Positions 58,802-64,000 of a DNA stretch of 64,000 nt are shown piece after piece. Location: NCBI GenBank assembly GCA_026399835.1, contig JAPLQE010000069.1, positions 62,001 to 126,000 on the forward strand, read 5' to 3'. A program made the translations under genes and the position numbers. The notes beneath the pieces were generated by a model. The model did not search any database and was not told where the DNA came from. It saw only the letters and a list, made by a program, of their open reading frames with translations. This DNA comes from Burkholderiales bacterium (GTDB taxonomy: Bacteria; Pseudomonadota; Gammaproteobacteria; Burkholderiales; Burkholderiaceae_E). Each line of letters starts with the position of its first letter. The stretch's first letter is position 1.

Positions 58802-59368
58802 ATGAGCATCAAGTCCGACCGCTGGATCCGCAGGATGGCCGAGCAGCACGCCATGATCGAGCCCTTCGAGCCGGGGCAGGTGCGGCAGGCCGCGGGGCAG
58901 AGGATCGTGTCGTACGGCACTTCCAGCTACGGCTACGACGTGCGCTGCGCGGCCGAGTTCAAGATCTTCACGAACATCAACAGCACCATCGTCGACCCCA
59001 AGGCCTTCGACGAACGCAACTTCGTCGACTTCGGCGGCGACGTCTGCATCATCCCGCCCAACTCGTTCGCGCTGGCGCGCACGGTGGAGTACTTCCGGAT
59101 TCCGCGCGACACCCTGGTGGTGTGCCTCGGGAAGTCGACGTATGCGCGTTGCGGTGTAATCGTCAACGTAACGCCCTTGGAACCCGAGTGGGAGGGGCAC
59201 GTCACCCTCGAGTTCTCGAACACCACGCCGCTGCCGGCCCGCATCTATGCCGGCGAAGGCTGCGCGCAGATGCTGTTCTTCCAGTCCGACGAGGTCTGCG
59301 AGACCTCCTACAAGGACCGCGGCGGCAAGTACCAGGGCCAGCGCGGCGTCACGCTGCCCAAGACCTGA
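58802..59368 (+). CDS. dcd: dCTP deaminase
   Basis: 188 aa from ATG 58802. Converts dCTP to dUTP for thymidylate synthesis. [36 protein letters not shown] spans the nucleotide site, with the catalytic Glu in LEFSN. Full length for the proteobacterial mono-functional enzyme. The transporter gene starts 17 bp later. Confidence 0.96.
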   Translation: MSIKSDRWIRRMAEQHAMIEPFEPGQVRQAAGQRIVSYGTSSYGYDVRCAAEFKIFTNINSTIVDPKAFDERNFVDFGGDVCIIPPNSFALARTVEYFRIPRDTLVVCLGKSTYARCGVIVNVTPLEPEWEGHVTLEFSNTTPLPARIYAGEGCAQMLFFQSDEVCETSYKDRGGKYQGQRGVTLPKT

Positions 59369-59385
59369 TCGCGGCGAGTTCGGCC

Positions 59386-60303
59386 GTGCCCCTGCGCTTC
59401 CTCGCGCTCGCCGCGGGCGTGCTGATCGTCTCGACCGCGGCGCTGCTCATCCGCTTCGCGATCGATGCCGGCGCCGGCCCGCTGGCGGTCGCTGCCGGGC
59501 GCCTCACGCTGGCGGCGGCGGTCGTGGTGCCGCTGGCGATGTGGCGGCGCGGCCCGGAGCTGCGCCGGCTGCAGCGGCGGGACTGGGGCATCGCCGCGGT
59601 GGCGGGAGGCTTCCTGGCGATCCACTTCGCCACCTGGATCGCGTCGCTGCACTTCACCTCGGTCGCCAGCAGCGTCGCGCTGGTCACCACCAACCCCATC
59701 TGGGTCGGCCTGCTGTCCTGGTGGCTGCTCGGCGAGCCGCCGACGCGGCGCACCGCCGCCGGCATCGGCATGGCGGTGGCCGGCAGCGCGCTGATCATCG
59801 CGTCCGACCTGTCGGCGGCGCCCGGCACGGTCGGGCGCGATCCGATGCTGGGCAACGCGCTGGCGCTCGCCGGCGCGGTCGCCATCTCCGGCTATTTCCT
59901 GGTCGGGCGCGGGCTGAACCGGCGCCTGACGCTGCTCGCCTACATCGCCATCGTCTACGGCGCGGCGGCGCTCGCGATGAGCGCGATCGCGATCGCGGGC
60001 GGCCAGCCGCTGTGGTCGATCCCCGCGGCCGCCTGGCTGCCGATCGCCGCGATGGCGCTCGGGCCGCAGCTCGCCGGCCACACGATCATCAACGCCTCGC
60101 TGCGCCACCTGTCCGCCACCTTCGTGGCGCTGGCCATCCTCGGCGAGCCGGTGGGCTCGGCCGTGCTCGCCTGGCTGTTCCTGGGCGAGACCTTCACCGG
60201 GCTGCAGCTCGCTGGCTTCGCGACGCTGCTGGCCGGCATCGTGGTGGCCGCCGGCGGCGAGCGGCGCGAGCCGGCCCCGGAGCCGGTGGCGGGGCGCCCC
60301 TAG
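59386..60303 (+). CDS. DMT-superfamily (EamA) transporter
   Basis: 305 aa from GTG 59386. Ten membrane helices in two EamA repeats: FLALAAGVLIVSTAALLIRF and SVASSVALVTTNPIWVGLLSWWLLGEP in the first, FVALAILGEPVGSAVLAWLFLGE in the second. Drug/metabolite-type exporter; substrate unknown. Its stop codon TAG (60301-60303) lies in the first copy of a 14-bp tandem repeat. Confidence 0.85.
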   Translation: MPLRFLALAAGVLIVSTAALLIRFAIDAGAGPLAVAAGRLTLAAAVVVPLAMWRRGPELRRLQRRDWGIAAVAGGFLAIHFATWIASLHFTSVASSVALVTTNPIWVGLLSWWLLGEPPTRRTAAGIGMAVAGSALIIASDLSAAPGTVGRDPMLGNALALAGAVAISGYFLVGRGLNRRLTLLAYIAIVYGAAALAMSAIAIAGGQPLWSIPAAAWLPIAAMALGPQLAGHTIINASLRHLSATFVALAILGEPVGSAVLAWLFLGETFTGLQLAGFATLLAGIVVAAGGERREPAPEPVAGRP

Positions 60304-60393
60304 CCGGGCGCCCCTAGCCGGCCGCGCCTAGCCGGCCGCGCCTAGCCGGCCGCGCCTGGCCGGCCGCGCCTAGCCGGCCGTCCCCAGCCGGCC
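60301..60393 (+). repeat. 14-bp tandem repeat, six copies plus a part
   Basis: Unit TAGCCGGCCGCGCC, copies starting at 60301, 60315, 60329, 60343, 60357 and 60371, then a partial copy. Copies 2-4 are identical and the outer ones diverge. The block begins at the transporter stop codon and ends 31 bp before a leuA -10 element. Confidence 0.92.
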
Positions 60394-60423
60394 TTCCCGA
60401 CGGCTCCTGCCGGCTGCCTTGCG

Positions 60424-60429
60424 TACAAT
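60424..60429 (+). promoter_or_regulatory. leuA -10 element
   Basis: TACAAT, 53 bp before the leuA ATG. No good -35 at the usual distance. Confidence 0.45.
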
Positions 60430-60482
60430 CCCCGGAGCCCGCCGGCGCCATCGAGCGCCCCGTCCCGAGGAGACCGAACGCC

Positions 60483-62039
60483 ATGTCCGACGCCAACCGC
60501 CTGATCATCTTCGACACCACGCTGCGCGACGGCGAGCAGAGCCCCGGGGCGTCGATGACGCGCGAGGAGAAGCTGCGGATCGCCAAGCTGCTCGAGAAGC
60601 TGCGCGTCGACGTCATCGAGGCCGGTTTCGCGTCCTCCTCGAACGGCGACTTCGAGGCCGTCCGCGCGATCGCCTCGACCATCAGGGAGTCGATCGTCTG
60701 CTCGCTGGCGCGCGCCAACGACCGCGACATCTCGCGGGCCGCCGAGGCGCTCGAGCCGGCCCGCCGCAAGCGCATCCACACCTTCATCGCCACGTCGCCG
60801 CTGCACATGGAGAAGAAGCTGCGGATGACGCCCGACCAGGTCTTCGAGGGCGCGCGCCTCGCCGTGCGCTTCGCGCGCAAGTTCACCGACGACGTCGAGT
60901 TCTCGCCCGAGGACGGGTACCGCTCCGAGCCCGAGTTCCTCTACCGCGTGCTCGAGGCGGCGATCAAGGAAGGCGCGACCACCATCAACATCCCGGACAC
61001 CGTCGGCTACGCGGTGCCCGAGCTGTACGGCGCCTTCATCCGCGACCTGCGCGAGAAGATCCCCAACTCCGACAAGGCCGTCTGGAGCGTGCACTGCCAC
61101 AACGACCTCGGCATGGCGGTCGCGAACTCGCTGGCCGGCGTCATGCAGGGCGGCGCCCGCCAGGTCGAGTGCACGATCAACGGGCTGGGCGAGCGGGCCG
61201 GCAACACCTCGCTCGAGGAGGTGGTGATGGCGGTCAAGACCCGCCGCGACTTCTTCGGCCTGGACGTCGGCATCGACACCAGCCAGATCGTGCCGATCTC
61301 GAAGCTGGTCTCGGGCATCACCGGCTTCCCGGTGCAGCCGAACAAGGCGGTGGTCGGCGCCAACGCGTTCGCGCACGCCTCGGGCATCCACCAGGACGGC
61401 GTGCTCAAGGCGCGTGACACCTACGAGATCATGCGGGCCGAGGACGTGGGCTGGGCCGCCAACAGGATCGTGCTCGGCAAGCTGTCGGGCCGCAACGCGT
61501 TCAAGCAGCGGCTGCAGGAGCTCGGCATCCAGCTCGACTCCGAGACCGAGGTCAATGCGGCCTTCGTGCGCTTCAAGGACCTCGCCGACCGCAAGTCGGA
61601 GATCTTCGACGAGGACATCCACGCGCTGGTGTCCGACGAGTCGGTCACCACCGAGGTCGAGCAGTACAAGCTGCTGTCGATGCGCCAGTCCTCCGAGATG
61701 GGCGAGAAGCCGCAGGCGAGCGTGGTCATCTCGGTGGGCGGGGTCGAACACAAGGCCGAGTCGCTGGGCAACGGCCCGGTCGACGCCACGCTCAAGGCGA
61801 TCGAGTCGAAGGTCGCCTCGGGGGCCGAGCTGCTGCTGTACTCGGTCAACGCCATCACCACAGGCACCGAATCGCAGGGCGAGGTGACCGTGCGGCTGGC
61901 CCGCGCCGGGCGGATCGTCAACGGCATCGGCGCCGATCCGGACATCGTCGTGGCCTCGGCCAAGGCCTACCTGAACGCGCTGAACAAGCTGCATTCCAAC
62001 GCGCCGCGGGTCAATCCGCAGCACGACGTCACGCCCTGA
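60483..62039 (+). CDS. leuA: 2-isopropylmalate synthase
   Basis: 518 aa. First committed step of leucine synthesis: 2-oxoisovalerate plus acetyl-CoA. [15 protein letters not shown] opens the TIM barrel, the metal motif is in [11 protein letters not shown], and [17 protein letters not shown] follows. The C-terminal regulatory domain (from about residue 390) is present, so leucine feedback control is expected. Preceded by the repeat block and a -10. No leader peptide with leucine codons was seen. Confidence 0.97.
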   Translation: MSDANRLIIFDTTLRDGEQSPGASMTREEKLRIAKLLEKLRVDVIEAGFASSSNGDFEAVRAIASTIRESIVCSLARANDRDISRAAEALEPARRKRIHTFIATSPLHMEKKLRMTPDQVFEGARLAVRFARKFTDDVEFSPEDGYRSEPEFLYRVLEAAIKEGATTINIPDTVGYAVPELYGAFIRDLREKIPNSDKAVWSVHCHNDLGMAVANSLAGVMQGGARQVECTINGLGERAGNTSLEEVVMAVKTRRDFFGLDVGIDTSQIVPISKLVSGITGFPVQPNKAVVGANAFAHASGIHQDGVLKARDTYEIMRAEDVGWAANRIVLGKLSGRNAFKQRLQELGIQLDSETEVNAAFVRFKDLADRKSEIFDEDIHALVSDESVTTEVEQYKLLSMRQSSEMGEKPQASVVISVGGVEHKAESLGNGPVDATLKAIESKVASGAELLLYSVNAITTGTESQGEVTVRLARAGRIVNGIGADPDIVVASAKAYLNALNKLHSNAPRVNPQHDVTP

Positions 62040-62050
62040 TCCCGGGGCCG

Positions 62051-62075
62051 GGCGGCGGCCGGTACGGTCGCCGCC
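62051..62075 (+). terminator. Hairpin after leuA
   Basis: A 7-bp stem (62051-62057 with 62069-62075) extends inward with a G-T and two G-C pairs, 11 bp after the leuA stop. No T-run. Confidence 0.35.
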
Positions 62076-62109
62076 TGGCGGGCGCGCTGCCCCGGAACCC
62101 CGAATCCGC

Positions 62110-62115
62110 TATACT
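62110..62115 (+). promoter_or_regulatory. rpsO -10 element
   Basis: TATACT, 116 bp before the rpsO start, giving a leader of about 110 nt. A leader of this size is where S15 autoregulates in other bacteria, but I cannot identify the fold. Confidence 0.45.
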
Positions 62116-62230
62116 CCGCAGGTTCTGCAGTCGGCCGCCTGAAGGGGTCGGGTGCAGCGCAGCATCACATCACACCGAAGCAACCGCACGGTGGTGCACC
62201 CCGGCGCCACCGCAAGTGAACGAGGGAAAC

Positions 62231-62500
62231 ATGTCCGTTGCCGAAATCGACAAGGCGAAGATCGTCGCCGACTACCAGCGCGCCCAGGGCGACACCGGTT
62301 CGCCGGAAGTCCAGGTCGCACTGCTGACCGCCCGCATCAACGAGCTGACCGGCCACTTCAAGACCCACGCGAAGGATCACCACTCGCGTCGCGGCCTGCT
62401 GAAGATGGTCAGCCGTCGTCGCAAGCTGCTCGACTACCTGAAGGGCCGCAACCCGACGGGCTACAAGGCGCTGATCGAACGCCTCGGCCTGCGCAAGTAA
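62231..62500 (+). CDS. rpsO: 30S ribosomal protein S15
   Basis: 89 aa, the standard length. [26 protein letters not shown] and [24 protein letters not shown] are the 16S rRNA-binding helices. The ATG at 62231 matches the usual [10 protein letters not shown] start; a longer frame from 62216 is rejected. rpsO-pnp order is conserved across Proteobacteria. Confidence 0.98.
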   Translation: MSVAEIDKAKIVADYQRAQGDTGSPEVQVALLTARINELTGHFKTHAKDHHSRRGLLKMVSRRRKLLDYLKGRNPTGYKALIERLGLRK

Positions 62501-62615
62501 TCCGCGCAAGCAAGGTCGAACGCAGCGAATGGCGGTCAACCGGGTGGCAGGGACCGATGCGGAGCCTCCGGCTCCGAGGGTTCCGGTCGCCGCCCGGCTC
62601 CGGTCGCACGTGGAT

Positions 62616-62632
62616 GCCCGCTCGACGCGGGC
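62616..62632 (+). terminator. Stem between rpsO and pnp
   Basis: GCCCGC/GCGGGC stem (62616-62621 with 62627-62632), followed by GTTGTCGTTTG. A second small stem (GGAGCC/GGCTCC) lies about 50 bp upstream. This is the usual place for a partial terminator and for RNase III control of pnp. Confidence 0.4.
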
Positions 62633-62731
62633 GTTGTCGTTTGTGTGGCCGCAGCGAACCGAATCCGAATGAAGGCGAACCGCGCCGCCGGCTGATCGCG
62701 CGGGTCACAGCAAGCAAAAAGAGGACAGAGC

Positions 62732-64000
<1,269 letters not shown>

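Overview
The window is very GC-rich and carries gene neighbourhoods typical of Betaproteobacteria, most likely order Burkholderiales. Examples are exbB-exbD-lpxK-trm112-kdsB-adk, xseA followed by sodB, clpS-clpA beside a cold-shock gene, EF-P with an arginine at position 32 next to EarP, and scpA-murB with DUF3460. I cannot name the genus. Minus-strand coordinates include the stop codon. I see no tRNA, rRNA, CRISPR array or insertion sequence.

Layout. 1-9.2 kb, minus strand: a partial chemotaxis receptor, an SDR dehydrogenase, a proton pyrophosphatase fused to an OmpA-like domain, and the adk-kdsB-trm112-lpxK-exbD-exbB envelope operon. 9.2-13.4 kb: xseA, sodB, a DUF192 protein and icd. 13.4-18.1 kb: small unknown genes, a two-gene ABC exporter whose permease has lost its usual N-terminus, cbpA-cbpM and a DUF427 protein. 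18.2-25.4 kb: a cold-shock gene, clpS-clpA, a two-component system, a lone sigma-70 family factor and an unknown gene. 25.5-42.5 kb is mainly housekeeping: argF-argD, a degenerate double-receiver protein, efp-earP, a lipoprotein, an aminotransferase, a PIN protein, yaaA, a free-standing OmpA-domain protein, murB-scpA, a SulP transporter, metG and apbC.

42.6-58.6 kb is a molybdenum/tungsten block. It holds a modABC oxyanion importer under a ModE-like operator, a short ModE repressor, and a second regulator with a ModE-type HTH joined to a binding-protein-like domain. Divergent from that regulator is a tungsten-type aldehyde oxidoreductase operon: four-cluster ferredoxin, catalytic subunit, an FAD/NAD oxidoreductase that is frameshifted here, a MoaD-like carrier and an unknown protein. 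Facing it is a form II CoxSLM-type molybdenum hydroxylase with MoxR, VWA and XdhC maturation genes. The likely logic is oxyanion uptake, cofactor supply, then two Mo/W redox enzymes, with metal-sensing regulators between them. Between the regulators lies a terminator-ended stretch that may encode a small RNA.

58.8-64 kb: dcd, a DMT-family transporter ending in a 14-bp tandem repeat, leuA, rpsO and the start of pnp.

The points most worth a second look are the pyrophosphatase-OmpA fusion and its free-standing relative, the Mo/W block with its broken flavoprotein gene and RNA candidate, the pseudo-receiver protein, and several tandem repeats at gene borders.
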